Origin: Bacteroidota bacterium
Lineage (GTDB): Bacteria > Bacteroidota > Bacteroidia > Chitinophagales > Chitinophagaceae
Assembly: GCA_005789565.1 (NCBI GenBank)
Contig: SXXL01000017.1
Span: forward strand, 1 to 39,107
Length of the DNA stretch: 39,107 nt
Direction: 5' to 3'
A program made the position numbers and the translations under genes. A model generated the notes under the pieces. It was not told the DNA's origin, searched no databases, and saw only the letters and a list, made by a program, of their open reading frames with translations. Numbering within the stretch: position 1 is the stretch's first letter; the number at the start of each line of letters is the position of its first letter. This document shows, piece by piece, positions 8,003 to 16,367 of the stretch.

Positions 8003-9120
8003 TCGCCTTCTTCTACAAACAAGGCCGCGGCAATTCCATCGGCCTGTAATTTTCCGGCGTTCGTGAGCCGGATCCGGTCCGCTTCCATTACCAACCAGCC
8101 CGCTGTTTCATATCGCTGGATCAGCGGCTTCCATTTTTCTTGAACGGCGGGGGGAATGAGCGTGCGGGATAATCCCTCCATGGTCCGCAGGGCGATCATC
8201 ACCGATTCATTCAGTTGTTGTGCCCATGTCAGCGTTTCGGATTCGTGTATCCAGATCTGATTTCGGATCTGCTCGATGTATTGTCGGTTGTTGGCTACTT
8301 GCCAGCTGCGCACCGGGGGTTGGTAGCTGTGGGCGGAGGGACCGATCCCCAGATAAGCGACCCCTTTCCAATAACTGCTGTTGTGTCGGCTTCGAAATCC
8401 AGGTTTGGCGAAATTGGAGATCTCGTAATGTTCAAATCCGGCCTGGGTGAGCGTATCCACCAGTATCAGGAATTGACGAGCTTGTTGATCGGGGTTGGTT
8501 TCGTGTTTTTGTTTCAGCCGTATTTGTTTTTCTAGTGGCGTTTTGGGTTCCACGGTGAGGGCGTAGGCTGAAATATGCGGGATGCCCAGATCGATCAGGG
8601 TTTGGATGTTTTGGATCCATTGTGCATCGGTGAGTCCGGGGGTACCATAGATCAGATCGGCGGTGAGGTTGGAAAAATGTTTGATCGCTTGTTTGATCGC
8701 TTGTTTGGCCTGATCGGCATCATGGGCCCGGTTCATCCAGGTCAGGTCGTCTTGGGCAAAGCTTTGGATGCCCAAACTCAGTCGGTTGATGCCAAGTTCT
8801 TTCCACCCGAGGATTTTTTCCTCGTGCATGTCATCGGGGTTGGCTTCGAGGGTGATCTCGGCATGGGGCGCGAGTGCGTATTGCTGTCGAATAGTCTGGA
8901 GCAGTGATCCGAGTTCGGGGGGGTCGAGCAGGGAGGGGGTGCCGCCGCCGAAGTAGATGGTTTCGATTGATTCGTGTTGCCAGTCGGGGGCTCTGCCCAC
9001 GAGTTCGAGGTGCATGACCTCTAGCAATTCGGGCTTCTGTTGGAGGGACGTGGCAAAATGGAAATTGCAGTAATGGCAGGCTTGTTTGCAAAAAGGGATG
9101 TGTAGATAGAGGCCGGCCAT
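7990..9120 (-). CDS. hemW: Radical SAM family haem chaperone HemW
   Basis: A 376-residue radical SAM protein. The CxxxCxxC cluster motif is at Cys11, Cys15 and Cys18 (IPFCKQACHYCNF), followed by YFGGGTPSLL (SAM-binding Gly-rich motif), the LEANPDD strand and the LSLGIQSF motif typical of HemW/HemN. HemW binds and delivers haem to respiratory enzymes; it is not the coproporphyrinogen oxidase itself, although older annotations call it that. The frame extends upstream to 9285, but the family starts at MAGLYLHIPF, so 9120 is chosen. It diverges from the BamA-like gene across only 36 bases and converges with gpsA. Confidence 0.93.
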   Translation of the reverse strand: MAGLYLHIPFCKQACHYCNFHFATSLQQKPELLEVMHLELVGRAPDWQHESIETIYFGGGTPSLLDPPELGSLLQTIRQQYALAPHAEITLEANPDDMHEEKILGWKELGINRLSLGIQSFAQDDLTWMNRAHDADQAKQAIKQAIKHFSNLTADLIYGTPGLTDAQWIQNIQTLIDLGIPHISAYALTVEPKTPLEKQIRLKQKHETNPDQQARQFLILVDTLTQAGFEHYEISNFAKPGFRSRHNSSYWKGVAYLGIGPSAHSYQPPVRSWQVANNRQYIEQIRNQIWIHESETLTWAQQLNESVMIALRTMEGLSRTLIPPAVQEKWKPLIQRYETAGWLVMEADRIRLTNAGKLQADGIAAALFVEEGDQIN

Positions 9121-9141
9121 GCGGGATGGGGGGATTAATGG

Positions 9142-9150
9142 ATAAATTAG
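9142..9150. promoter_or_regulatory. Near-symmetric divergent promoter element (hemW / BamA-like)
   Basis: The 36-base gap between two divergent starts contains ATAAATTAG. Read forward it gives TAAATTAG, read backward TAATTTAT; both are imperfect matches to TAnnTTTG and lie at suitable distances from the GTG at 9157 and the ATG at 9120. A single AT-rich core may serve both directions. Confidence 0.35.
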
Positions 9151-9156
9151 CGGATC

Positions 9157-10968
9157 GTGCGCAGGTTCATTTGGATACAAATATCGGTGCTTGGTTGCTG
9201 GGGGATGATTTTCTCTGCTGCCGCACAGGCAGATTATGTATTGCAGGTGCGACTGCTTGATACGACGGCCGTGGCGCGGGCACAACTCAAAACCTTGCCG
9301 GTTCGCTATGGGAATCGATTCGAGGCGGAGCGGGGATTGACGCGCTGGTTAGCGGAGGGTCAGCGTTTGGGTTATCAGGCGATGTCGGCAGACAGTTTGG
9401 TTTGGGGGGAGTCGTCCGCACAACTGCTTTTATATATCGGCCGTCGATATCAGTGGGGACGGATCGAGTCGACGACCGCTGCGGCGGAGTGGTTGCGATC
9501 GACCGGGTGGGAGGGACGTTTCGAGGACGGAACGTTATTGGATTGGTCGGACTGGTCCGATTGGCAACGCCGGTGTTTGGATCGGTTGGCGAACAGTGGT
9601 TATCCGTTTGCCAAGGTGGGGTTGAGGGATATTCGGATGGAGGGCGATACGGTTCGGGCCAGGTTGGTGCTGGAGAAGGGGATCTTGTATCGAATCGACA
9701 GCATTCGGATCTACGGCGGGTTGCGGATCGATCCATTGTTTTTGAATCGGTATTTGATGATCGAACCGGGTGAGCCATATTCGAAGGAGAAATTATCGAG
9801 GGTGGATGGGCTGTTGCGGAATCTTCCATATGCGGAATGGGAGAAACCGGCCGACCTGAGTTGGTTGGCCACAGGGTCGGTGTTGAATGTGTATGTACGT
9901 CCGCGAAAAAGCAGCCAGGTCAATGCATTGATCGGGTTCTTGCCGGACAATACGCAAACGGTGAATCGTCGGTTGTTGATCACGGGAGAGGCGAATGTTT
10001 TGTTGCGGAATTCGTTTGGCCGGGGGGAGACCATCGGCTTGAATTGGCAGCAGATACAGGTGCGATCGCCTCGTCTTTCGCTGTTGTATCGCAATCCCTA
10101 TGTTTTTGGAACGGGAATGGGATTGGACCTCTCGTTCGACATGTTTCGAAAGGACAGTAGTTTTTTGAACGTACAGGCTCGGATGGGGGTGCAGTATGCG
10201 TCGGGGGTGGGGGAAGCGGGACGTTTATTCTTACAATGGCTTCAGTCCGCCGTAACGCCCGGGGGCATCAACACGGCCCGGATCCTTCAGGAGCGAAGGT
10301 TGCCGGAAATCGTAGACCTTTCGAATGTGAATCTGGGATTGGAGTACGAGTGGGAGCGAACGGATTATCGGTTCAATCCCCGTGCCGGTTGGGAAGCCCG
10401 GGTGCAGGCTACCGGGGGCACGAAGCGGATCCGTCCGAACAATGATATTTTGAAATTGAAGGATCCGCTGGATCCGTCCTTTGATTTTTCCCGGTTGTAC
10501 GATACGGTTGCGCAGAAGACCTACTTGATCCGGCTTCGGTTACAAGGGGCTCGTTATTTTCCGATGCGGGGTGGCCAATCGACCTTGAAACTGGGCACAC
10601 AGGTTGGTCATTTGCAAAGTGCCTCGGTCTTTCGCAACGAGCAGTTTCAGATCGGCGGTTTTCGAACCCTGCGCGGGTTTGATGAGGAAAGTCAGTACCT
10701 CACTTCCTTTGCCATTGGTACGGCGGAGTTTCGGTTGATCGCGGGTGAAAATTCATATTTCTATCTGTTTGCCGATGGAGGTTGGGGGGAAAGTCGGGTG
10801 ACGGGACAGCCCGCGTTTCGATATGGTTATCTCGGGGCGGGGTTAGGTTTGAATGTGGAGACGAGGGCCGGGTTGATCAATTTGGCCTGGGCCTTGGGCC
10901 GGCGCAGCGACACGGGTTGGAATGTTCGTCAATCGAAGATCCACGTGGGCTGGGTGAATTATTTCTAA
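9157..10968 (+). CDS. BamA/TamA-like outer-membrane protein (Omp85 superfamily)
   Basis: A 603-residue protein with a signal peptide ending near AAAQA (residues 21-25), POTRA-like periplasmic modules (the clearest at about residues 160-235 with RIDSIRIYGGLRI and the PGEPYSKEKLSRVD turn) and a C-terminal 16-strand-type barrel (about 260-603) carrying the QIGGFRTLRGFDEES motif, which corresponds to the conserved RGF motif of Omp85 loop 6, and ending VGWVNYF with terminal Phe. It is shorter than housekeeping BamA (about 800 or more residues), so it is more likely a TamA-like or accessory Omp85 protein. The start is GTG, 37 bases from hemW on the other strand. It lies 30 bases before the DUF4271-type gene. 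Confidence 0.85.
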   Translation: MRRFIWIQISVLGCWGMIFSAAAQADYVLQVRLLDTTAVARAQLKTLPVRYGNRFEAERGLTRWLAEGQRLGYQAMSADSLVWGESSAQLLLYIGRRYQWGRIESTTAAAEWLRSTGWEGRFEDGTLLDWSDWSDWQRRCLDRLANSGYPFAKVGLRDIRMEGDTVRARLVLEKGILYRIDSIRIYGGLRIDPLFLNRYLMIEPGEPYSKEKLSRVDGLLRNLPYAEWEKPADLSWLATGSVLNVYVRPRKSSQVNALIGFLPDNTQTVNRRLLITGEANVLLRNSFGRGETIGLNWQQIQVRSPRLSLLYRNPYVFGTGMGLDLSFDMFRKDSSFLNVQARMGVQYASGVGEAGRLFLQWLQSAVTPGGINTARILQERRLPEIVDLSNVNLGLEYEWERTDYRFNPRAGWEARVQATGGTKRIRPNNDILKLKDPLDPSFDFSRLYDTVAQKTYLIRLRLQGARYFPMRGGQSTLKLGTQVGHLQSASVFRNEQFQIGGFRTLRGFDEESQYLTSFAIGTAEFRLIAGENSYFYLFADGGWGESRVTGQPAFRYGYLGAGLGLNVETRAGLINLAWALGRRSDTGWNVRQSKIHVGWVNYF

Positions 10969-10985
10969 GGGCTTGCCGGGTTTGT

Positions 10986-10993
10986 TATTTTTA
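10986..10993 (+). promoter_or_regulatory. Weak promoter -7-like element before the DUF4271-type gene
   Basis: TATTTTTA matches seven of eight positions' requirements of TAnnTTTG (final base differs) and ends five bases before the ATG at 10999. It sits in the 30-base gap behind the Omp85-like gene, so read-through is also possible. Confidence 0.35.
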
Positions 10994-10998
10994 CACCG

Positions 10999-11874
10999 AT
11001 GCATCGCTATTGGTCATTCCTCCTTTTTTTCATTTGCTGCCAAGTGGGTCTTTCCGCCCAAGCGTCCATCGACACGGTGCCCGCTCGTCCGATCGATCCG
11101 GTTGCATCCGAGTTTGTGTTTCATTCGGGTATGCTCTGGGATTCGGTTTTGGCGGTTCCTCCGGGATCGGTGGGTAGGCGAGCGGAGGTTCGCGTGGCGG
11201 GCGAAAGGCATGAAGCGGAGGGGAAGGATTTGCTGTTCTACGTGTTGTTGGGGATGGTGATGGGATTGGCATTGTTCCGACGCATCTTTCCAAAATATTG
11301 GACTGACCTGTTTCGATTGTTTTTTCGCACGACGCTTCGGCAGCGGCAGTTACGCGATCAGTTGCAATTGGCTTCCCTGCCGTCGCTGTTGCTGAACGTA
11401 TTCTTTTTTGTTTGCCTGGCTTTTTATCTGAGTTTGTTTCTGTCGCAGCGGGGCTGGAATCCCTTTGCCGAATATTGGTCGTTTTGGGGTGTGTTGCTGA
11501 TCGGTTTGGTGGGGATGTATCTGGTGAAATGGTTGGGGTTGCAGTTTGCGGCCTGGATCTTTGGTCAGCCGGACCTTGGAGAGGATTATGTTTTTCTGGT
11601 GTTTACCGTCAATAAAGTAATGGGCTTGATACTGCTTCCCTCGGTGATCGGGTTAGCCTTTGGGGAGGGGATGGTCTGGGAGTGGTCGCTCGTGCTTTCG
11701 TGGATGTTGATCGGGGGACTACTCCTCTACCGGGGTTACCTGACCTTTCGGGTGGTGCGGCGGCAGGCCCTGGTGCATCCGTTTCATTTTTTACTCTACT
11801 GGCTGGGATTTGAGTTGGCGCCGTTGTTGGTCCTGTATCGATTTCTCCTCGGATTTTTTAGTGAAATGACGTAG
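10999..11874 (+). CDS. DUF4271-type multi-pass membrane protein
   Basis: A 291-residue protein with an N-terminal hydrophobic signal (MHRYWSFLLFFICCQVGLSAQA), a polar segment to about residue 70 and roughly six membrane helices (about 75-93, 130-150, 160-185, 195-220, 228-250, 262-287). I recognise it as the Bacteroidota DUF4271 family by topology and its position directly in front of a uroporphyrinogen-III synthase gene; no enzymatic motif is visible. The linkage with hemD, separated by 25 bases and a promoter-like octamer, hints at a role in haem or tetrapyrrole metabolism or in envelope biology, but that is inference from position only. Confidence 0.7.
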   Translation: MHRYWSFLLFFICCQVGLSAQASIDTVPARPIDPVASEFVFHSGMLWDSVLAVPPGSVGRRAEVRVAGERHEAEGKDLLFYVLLGMVMGLALFRRIFPKYWTDLFRLFFRTTLRQRQLRDQLQLASLPSLLLNVFFFVCLAFYLSLFLSQRGWNPFAEYWSFWGVLLIGLVGMYLVKWLGLQFAAWIFGQPDLGEDYVFLVFTVNKVMGLILLPSVIGLAFGEGMVWEWSLVLSWMLIGGLLLYRGYLTFRVVRRQALVHPFHFLLYWLGFELAPLLVLYRFLLGFFSEMT

Positions 11875-11879
11875 TTTTG
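11872..11879 (+). promoter_or_regulatory. Promoter -7 element of hemD
   Basis: TAGTTTTG matches TAnnTTTG perfectly. It overlaps the stop codon of the preceding gene (TAG at 11872-11874) and lies 20 bases before the ATG at 11900, leaving room for a short leader. Confidence 0.5.
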
Positions 11880-11899
11880 CACCCAAGTCAACGCGACGA

Positions 11900-12691
11900 A
11901 TGAGCAAAACCGGGGCCAAAAAGGCGGAAGTCACGATCCAGCGTATCCTAATCACCCAACCCAGACCGGAGACCGATAAGTCTCCTTATTTTGATTTGGA
12001 GCGTAAGTATCCGGTCAAATTGGATTTTTGTCCCTTTATCAAACTGGAAGGTATCCAAGCCAAGGACTTTCGAAAACAGAAGGTCGAAATCGCGCTTTTC
12101 AATGGAATCATTTTCACCAGTCGCAATGCCATCGATCATTTCTTCCGTTTGGTGGAGGAGATGAAAGTCGCTATCTCCCCGGAAACAAAATACTTCTGCA
12201 TCACGGAAGCCGTGGCCCTGTATCTGCAGAAATTCATCCTGTATCGCAAACGCAAGGTCTTTTTTGGGGCCGATGGTTCCAACAAGAGCATGTTGGAGGT
12301 GATCCAAAAGCAGAAGGCACAAGTGAAATTTCTGTACGTCTGCTCCGAAAATCAGCAGGACAATGAGATCGTCAACGGTTTGAAAAGCATCGGTTGTGAT
12401 TTCCAATTGGCCTTCATGTATCGAAGCGTGCCGGCGGATGTCAAAGCACTGCTGACCCAGACGGCGTACGACGGCATTTGTTTTTTCACGCCCAGCGGCG
12501 TCTTGAGTTTATTCGAGAACATCCCGCAGTTCAAACAAAACGGATTGGTCCTGGGTGCGTTTGGCAACAACACCATCAAGGCCATGGAAGAGCGGGGTTT
12601 GCAATTGCAGATCAAGGCCCCGCAGCCCCAAGCCCCCAGTATGGTGGCCGCCTTGGAGCAATACCTGGCTTTGAGGAAGGTGAGGGGATGA
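11900..12691 (+). CDS. hemD: Uroporphyrinogen-III synthase
   Basis: HemD closes and inverts ring D of hydroxymethylbilane to give uroporphyrinogen III, the branch point to haem and corrinoids. The 263-residue protein has the expected two-lobed layout: ILITQPRPETDKSPYFDL near the N-terminus, IIFTSRNAIDHFFRL in lobe one, FLYVCSENQQDNEIV in lobe two and YDGICFFTPSGVLSLFEN towards the end, which is the typical 'F(T/S)SpsgV' region. Sequence conservation in this family is low, so the call rests on these segments and the length. The stop TGA lies inside the intergenic repeat that follows, so the last residues (KVRG) are repeat-derived. Confidence 0.85.
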   Translation: MSKTGAKKAEVTIQRILITQPRPETDKSPYFDLERKYPVKLDFCPFIKLEGIQAKDFRKQKVEIALFNGIIFTSRNAIDHFFRLVEEMKVAISPETKYFCITEAVALYLQKFILYRKRKVFFGADGSNKSMLEVIQKQKAQVKFLYVCSENQQDNEIVNGLKSIGCDFQLAFMYRSVPADVKALLTQTAYDGICFFTPSGVLSLFENIPQFKQNGLVLGAFGNNTIKAMEERGLQLQIKAPQPQAPSMVAALEQYLALRKVRG

Positions 12692-12789
12692 GAAGATGAG
12701 GGGTTGAGCTTGCCTACTACATCCCCCAACTTCTAAACTCCTAAACTTCTCAACTACTCATCCCCTCATCTTCTCATCTCCTCATTCTC
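12673..12789. repeat. GATGAG-type degenerate repeat with perfect inverted arms
   Basis: The left arm (12673-12708) consists of GATGAG/AAGATGAGG-type units, and the right arm (12751-12789) is its inverse. The core of 17 bases at 12687-12703 is perfectly complementary to 12762-12778. The spacer also holds a repetitive AACTTCTAAACTCCT-type sequence. The left arm contains the hemD stop codon and the right arm ends right at the start of the next gene. Transcripts could form a long stem-loop; no T-run follows. Confidence 0.8.
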
Positions 12790-12794
12790 TTTGC

Positions 12795-14840
12795 ATGAAT
12801 CGTCTCTCCCTCGAATCCAGTCCCTACTTGCGGCAGCATGCGCACAATCCGGTGGATTGGTACGCTTGGGGTGAGGAGGCCTTGGCGCGGGCGCGGGCCG
12901 AGGACAAGCCCTTATTGGTGAGCATTGGATATTCCACCTGTCACTGGTGTCATGTGATGGAGCGGGAAAGTTTTGAGGATGCCGAGGTGGCGGCCTACAT
13001 GAATGCGCAGTTCATCAACATAAAGATCGATCGGGAGGAGCGGCCGGATTTGGATGCTATTTACATGGATGCGGTGCAGGCCATGACCGGTCAGGGTGGC
13101 TGGCCCTTGCATGTGTTTTTGCTGCCGGACGGAAAACCTTTTTACGGCGGCACCTATTTTCCACCCCGGGCGATGCAGGGTAGGTCGTCGTGGATGGATG
13201 TATTGGCTGGCGTTTCGAAGGCTTACCGGGAGCGGCGCACCGAAATGGAAGCACAGGCGGAAAACCTGACGGCACACCTGATCGAATCCAATCGTTTCGG
13301 CGAGAAATTGAAACCGGAGGAGGGTTTGTTTACGGAGGAGCGATTGATCGCGATGGGACAGACCTTGTTGAAGCAAGCCGATCCGCAGCAGGGTGGGTTT
13401 GGTCGTCCGCCTAAATTTCCGCAGAGTTTTTCCATTCGGTTTCTGTTGTTATTGGGAGAGCGATATGAGCAGTCGGCTGCCCGGGCGCATGCGTTGTTTT
13501 CGCTGGACCGGATGATCGACGGTGGTATTTACGATCAGTTGGGTGGCGGGTTTGCCCGTTACTCAACGGATGCCGCGTGGTTAGCGCCGCATTTTGAGAA
13601 AATGTTGTACGACAATGCCCTGTTGGTGGAGGCGATCGCGGAAGCGTATCAGCTCACGGGCCGGGAAAAATATCGTCGATCCTTAGAGGAGATCCGCGGC
13701 TTTTTAGAGCGGGAATTGATGCATCCGGACGGTGGATTTTATTCGGCACTCGATGCCGATAGTGAAGGCGTAGAGGGTAAATTCTATGTCTGGTCCCACT
13801 CGGAATTGCAGCAGATCCTGGGAGCGGATTTCCCCATGTTTTCGGCTTACTATGAGGTGCTGGAGGAAGGGAATTGGGAGGGGGTGAATGTATTGCGGGT
13901 GGTGGGGTCGGTGGAATCGATCGCCTTGTCGAACGAACTTTCCGTGGAGGCCGTCGAGGAAAAATTGGCTGGTTGCCGGAAGAAGTTGTTGGCGCATCGG
14001 GCGCAGCGGGTTCGTCCGGGGTTGGACCATAAAATTTTATTGGGATGGAATGCGTTGATGCACGCCGCTTGTTCGCTGGCCTATCGCGCGACCGGTGAGG
14101 AGGCGTGGCGGGCGTTGGGTGCGCGCAACCTGCCATTTTTGATGACGCATTTTCGCTCGACGGGAGGAAGTTGGCATCATGTGTGTACCGATGGGAAAGC
14201 CATGGGGACGGCCTTTTTGGACGATCGTTCCTATCTGATCCGTGCGTTGATCGAATGGCATTCGGTCAGCGGAGACTGGGAATGGTTGGAAGAGGCCAGG
14301 GTGTTGTTGGAGGAGACGCTCCAACATTTCTCGGATACGGAATCACCCTTTTTCTATTTCACGTCCGCCGTGCAAACCGATCTTCTGTTGCGAAAAAAAG
14401 AGATTTATGATGGTGCCTTGCCGGCTGCCAATGCGGTCATGGCCGAGAATTTACACCGAATGGGGACGGTGTTTGATCGGCCGGATTGGATAACCCGATC
14501 GGAGCAGATGGTGGCCGCACTGGGCCAGGCGATTGAGCGGTATCCCGGTTCGTTTGGGTATTGGTGCCGGGTCTTGTCGGGGCACGTTGGCGGGCTGACC
14601 GAGGTTACGATCACGGGTCCGGCCGCCGCCGACTGGTCGATGCGGGCCGGTCGTTGTTACCTGCCGGAGGGACTTTTCTTGGTTTTGAACGCCCCCACCC
14701 AGGGCCAACCCCGTTTCTCCGATCCCAAACTTTTTTCCCGAACGACTGTTCAGATTTGTCGAAAATCTACGTGCATGCCCCCCGTATATTCCCCTAAAGA
14801 GTTGTTAATCAACCTGAAAAAAAAGGATTTTTGGGACTAA
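12795..14840 (+). CDS. Thioredoxin domain-containing protein (YyaL / SSP411 / DUF255 family)
   Basis: A 681-residue protein of the family that joins an N-terminal thioredoxin-like domain (residues about 1-160) to an (alpha/alpha)6-barrel resembling glycan epimerases. Family hallmarks are [22 protein letters not shown] at the start, [16 protein letters not shown] (CxxC at Cys48 and Cys51), [13 protein letters not shown] and [23 protein letters not shown]. The barrel starts near [11 protein letters not shown] and includes [33 protein letters not shown]. Length matches the family. The cellular role is not established. No signal peptide, so cytosolic. It is separated from hemD by a repeat element and may have its own promoter (TCTCTTTG ends just before the ATG). 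Confidence 0.92.
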   Translation: MNRLSLESSPYLRQHAHNPVDWYAWGEEALARARAEDKPLLVSIGYSTCHWCHVMERESFEDAEVAAYMNAQFINIKIDREERPDLDAIYMDAVQAMTGQGGWPLHVFLLPDGKPFYGGTYFPPRAMQGRSSWMDVLAGVSKAYRERRTEMEAQAENLTAHLIESNRFGEKLKPEEGLFTEERLIAMGQTLLKQADPQQGGFGRPPKFPQSFSIRFLLLLGERYEQSAARAHALFSLDRMIDGGIYDQLGGGFARYSTDAAWLAPHFEKMLYDNALLVEAIAEAYQLTGREKYRRSLEEIRGFLERELMHPDGGFYSALDADSEGVEGKFYVWSHSELQQILGADFPMFSAYYEVLEEGNWEGVNVLRVVGSVESIALSNELSVEAVEEKLAGCRKKLLAHRAQRVRPGLDHKILLGWNALMHAACSLAYRATGEEAWRALGARNLPFLMTHFRSTGGSWHHVCTDGKAMGTAFLDDRSYLIRALIEWHSVSGDWEWLEEARVLLEETLQHFSDTESPFFYFTSAVQTDLLLRKKEIYDGALPAANAVMAENLHRMGTVFDRPDWITRSEQMVAALGQAIERYPGSFGYWCRVLSGHVGGLTEVTITGPAAADWSMRAGRCYLPEGLFLVLNAPTQGQPRFSDPKLFSRTTVQICRKSTCMPPVYSPKELLINLKKKDFWD

Positions 14841-14934
14841 TCGGTTAAACTGCACAATAAAAAAGGGGCCTTCTCGTTTTTCGTCGTTGGCGGTCGTTCA
14901 AAACGCTGATTTTCAAAAAAACAAAACCCATTTC

Positions 14935-14953
14935 CGGGTTCTAAAAAAACCCG
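14935..14953. promoter_or_regulatory. Palindromic operator candidate upstream of gldK
   Basis: CGGGTT (14935-14940) and AACCCG (14948-14953) form a perfect 6-7-6 inverted repeat. Its 3' edge is eight bases before the -7 element TATATTTG, so it covers the -33 region of the predicted promoter. Such a position would suit a repressor or a response regulator. The binding protein is unknown. Confidence 0.45.
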
Positions 14954-14961
14954 TTTAACCT

Positions 14962-14969
14962 TATATTTG
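14962..14969 (+). promoter_or_regulatory. Promoter -7 element of gldKLMN
   Basis: TATATTTG matches TAnnTTTG perfectly and lies 18 bases before the ATG at 14988. This is the only strong promoter-like element before the four co-directional gld genes. Confidence 0.6.
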
Positions 14970-14987
14970 TTCTTTATCATTAACTGA

Positions 14988-16319
14988 ATGAAAATGAAGA
15001 ATCTCGGTCTAGTATTCCGCACGCTTTCAGCGGTTGTTTTGCTGAGTGGTTGTGGCATTTTGGGGGGTAAGAAATCCAAAGGCGGTACCGGTTTGGCCAA
15101 TGATGGTCAATTGCATGGTGTTGCTCCCGGAAGCAAGTATGTCCTGCCAAAGCCTCCCGGAATGGTCTATGTGCCACAGGGATATTTTCATATGGGTCCC
15201 AGTGACGAGGATCCGGCCTATGCTTTCAGTGCCCGCAACCGCACGGTTTCTGTCAGTGGTTTTTGGATGGATGCCACGGAGGTGACCAACAACGAATATC
15301 GCCAGTTTGTGTATTGGGTTCGGGATTCGGTCGTGGCCCGCAAATTGGGATATGTCAAAGCCGACAAAGAAGGCATTGAGCGCGTCGATTGGACGAAGAT
15401 GAAAACGATCAAGTGGGGGGATCCCAAAGTGATCGAGCAGTTGAGCACTACCGATATCATCTTACAACCCGACGATCGCATTTTTGGCAAGAAAGAGATC
15501 GATCCGTCGAAGATCATTTTCCATTCGGAGGTATTTGACCTGAAGGCGGCGGCCAAAGCGGCCAAGAACGCCGACGGCACCACGCCGCCCCGTTCCAAGT
15601 TCATCGTGAAGTACGATCTCCCGATCTATCCCGATACACTCGTTTGGATCCGTGACTATACGTATTCCTACAACGAGCCGATGGCCAAGCGTTATTTCTC
15701 GCATCCTGCTTTCGGAAATTATCCGGTAGTGGGGGTGAGTTGGAAACAGGCTACCGCGTTCTGTGAGTGGCGCACGCATTACCTGAACGCTTACCTGAAT
15801 GGCAAAAAGCGTCCCCAGGAGTCCGATTTCCACCTGCCCACCGAGGCCCAGTGGGAGTATGCAGCCCGTGCCGGCCGTTCCCAGACCATGTATCCCTGGG
15901 GAAATTATTATCTCCGCAACAAGAAGGGATGTTTGTTGGCGAATTTCAAACCCGGACGCGGAAACTATCCGGAGGACGGTGGATTCTACACTGTTCGGGC
16001 CGATTCCTATTGGCCGAATGATTTTGGATTGTATTGCATGTCGGGTAATGTGGCGGAGTGGACTTCCTCGATCTATTACGAGGGCCGCAACAATTTCCAA
16101 CATGACATGAACCCGGATGTTCGTTGGAACGCCGGCAAGGATGATCCCCCGTTGATGAAGCGTAAAGTGATCCGCGGTGGCAGCTGGAAGGATGTGGGCT
16201 ATTACCTGCAAAACGGAACCAGCACCTACGAATATCAAGACACTTCCAAATCCTACATCGGTTTCCGCTGTGTGATCGATCTGCCGGCAGCACCTCCCAA
16301 AGGCAGCGGCGGCCGTTAA
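14988..16319 (+). CDS. gldK: Gliding motility / T9SS lipoprotein GldK (PorK)
   Basis: A 443-residue lipoprotein with a lipobox LLSGC (Cys22) and a formylglycine-generating-enzyme (SUMF1-like) fold from about residue 55. Visible blocks are MVYVPQGYFHMGPSDED, FWMDATEVTNNEYRQFVYW, YPVVGVSWKQATAFCEW, LPTEAQWEYAARAGR, YCMSGNVAEWTSS and RGGSWKDVGYY...YIGFRC. In GldK these are structural; the protein forms, with GldN, the large periplasmic ring of the type IX secretion system attached to the outer membrane. The identity is secured by gldL, gldM and gldN following in the canonical order. It heads the operon, 48 bases before gldL. Confidence 0.96.
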   Translation: MKMKNLGLVFRTLSAVVLLSGCGILGGKKSKGGTGLANDGQLHGVAPGSKYVLPKPPGMVYVPQGYFHMGPSDEDPAYAFSARNRTVSVSGFWMDATEVTNNEYRQFVYWVRDSVVARKLGYVKADKEGIERVDWTKMKTIKWGDPKVIEQLSTTDIILQPDDRIFGKKEIDPSKIIFHSEVFDLKAAAKAAKNADGTTPPRSKFIVKYDLPIYPDTLVWIRDYTYSYNEPMAKRYFSHPAFGNYPVVGVSWKQATAFCEWRTHYLNAYLNGKKRPQESDFHLPTEAQWEYAARAGRSQTMYPWGNYYLRNKKGCLLANFKPGRGNYPEDGGFYTVRADSYWPNDFGLYCMSGNVAEWTSSIYYEGRNNFQHDMNPDVRWNAGKDDPPLMKRKVIRGGSWKDVGYYLQNGTSTYEYQDTSKSYIGFRCVIDLPAAPPKGSGGR

Positions 16320-16367
16320 TTCCAACTTTGTAAATTTTTCATCTCAACCATTTAATAAACAACAATT

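Larger units (their letters stand above)
14841..14987. other. AT-rich upstream region of the gldKLMN operon
   Basis: This 147-base gap contains several A and T runs, a small hairpin-forming pair AACCC/GGGTT at 14925-14940, the palindrome at 14935-14953 and the promoter-like octamer at 14962-14969. No open frame of note is present. The preceding gene ends without a clear intrinsic terminator. Confidence 0.5.

Noticed and set aside
9121-9285. N-terminal extension of HemW
   Set aside because: The family begins with the strand leading to the CxxxCxxC cluster at MAGLYLHIPF; the extension overlaps the divergent gene and its promoter region.
14925-14940. AACCC/GGGTT hairpin before gldK as a terminator
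   Set aside because: The stem is only five base pairs and is followed by CTAAAAAAA rather than T on the plus strand. The minus strand has a T-run behind it but no gene that needs it.
15462-16325. 287-codon minus-strand open frame opposite gldK
   Set aside because: Shadow of gldK, which has complete lipobox and SUMF1-like motifs.
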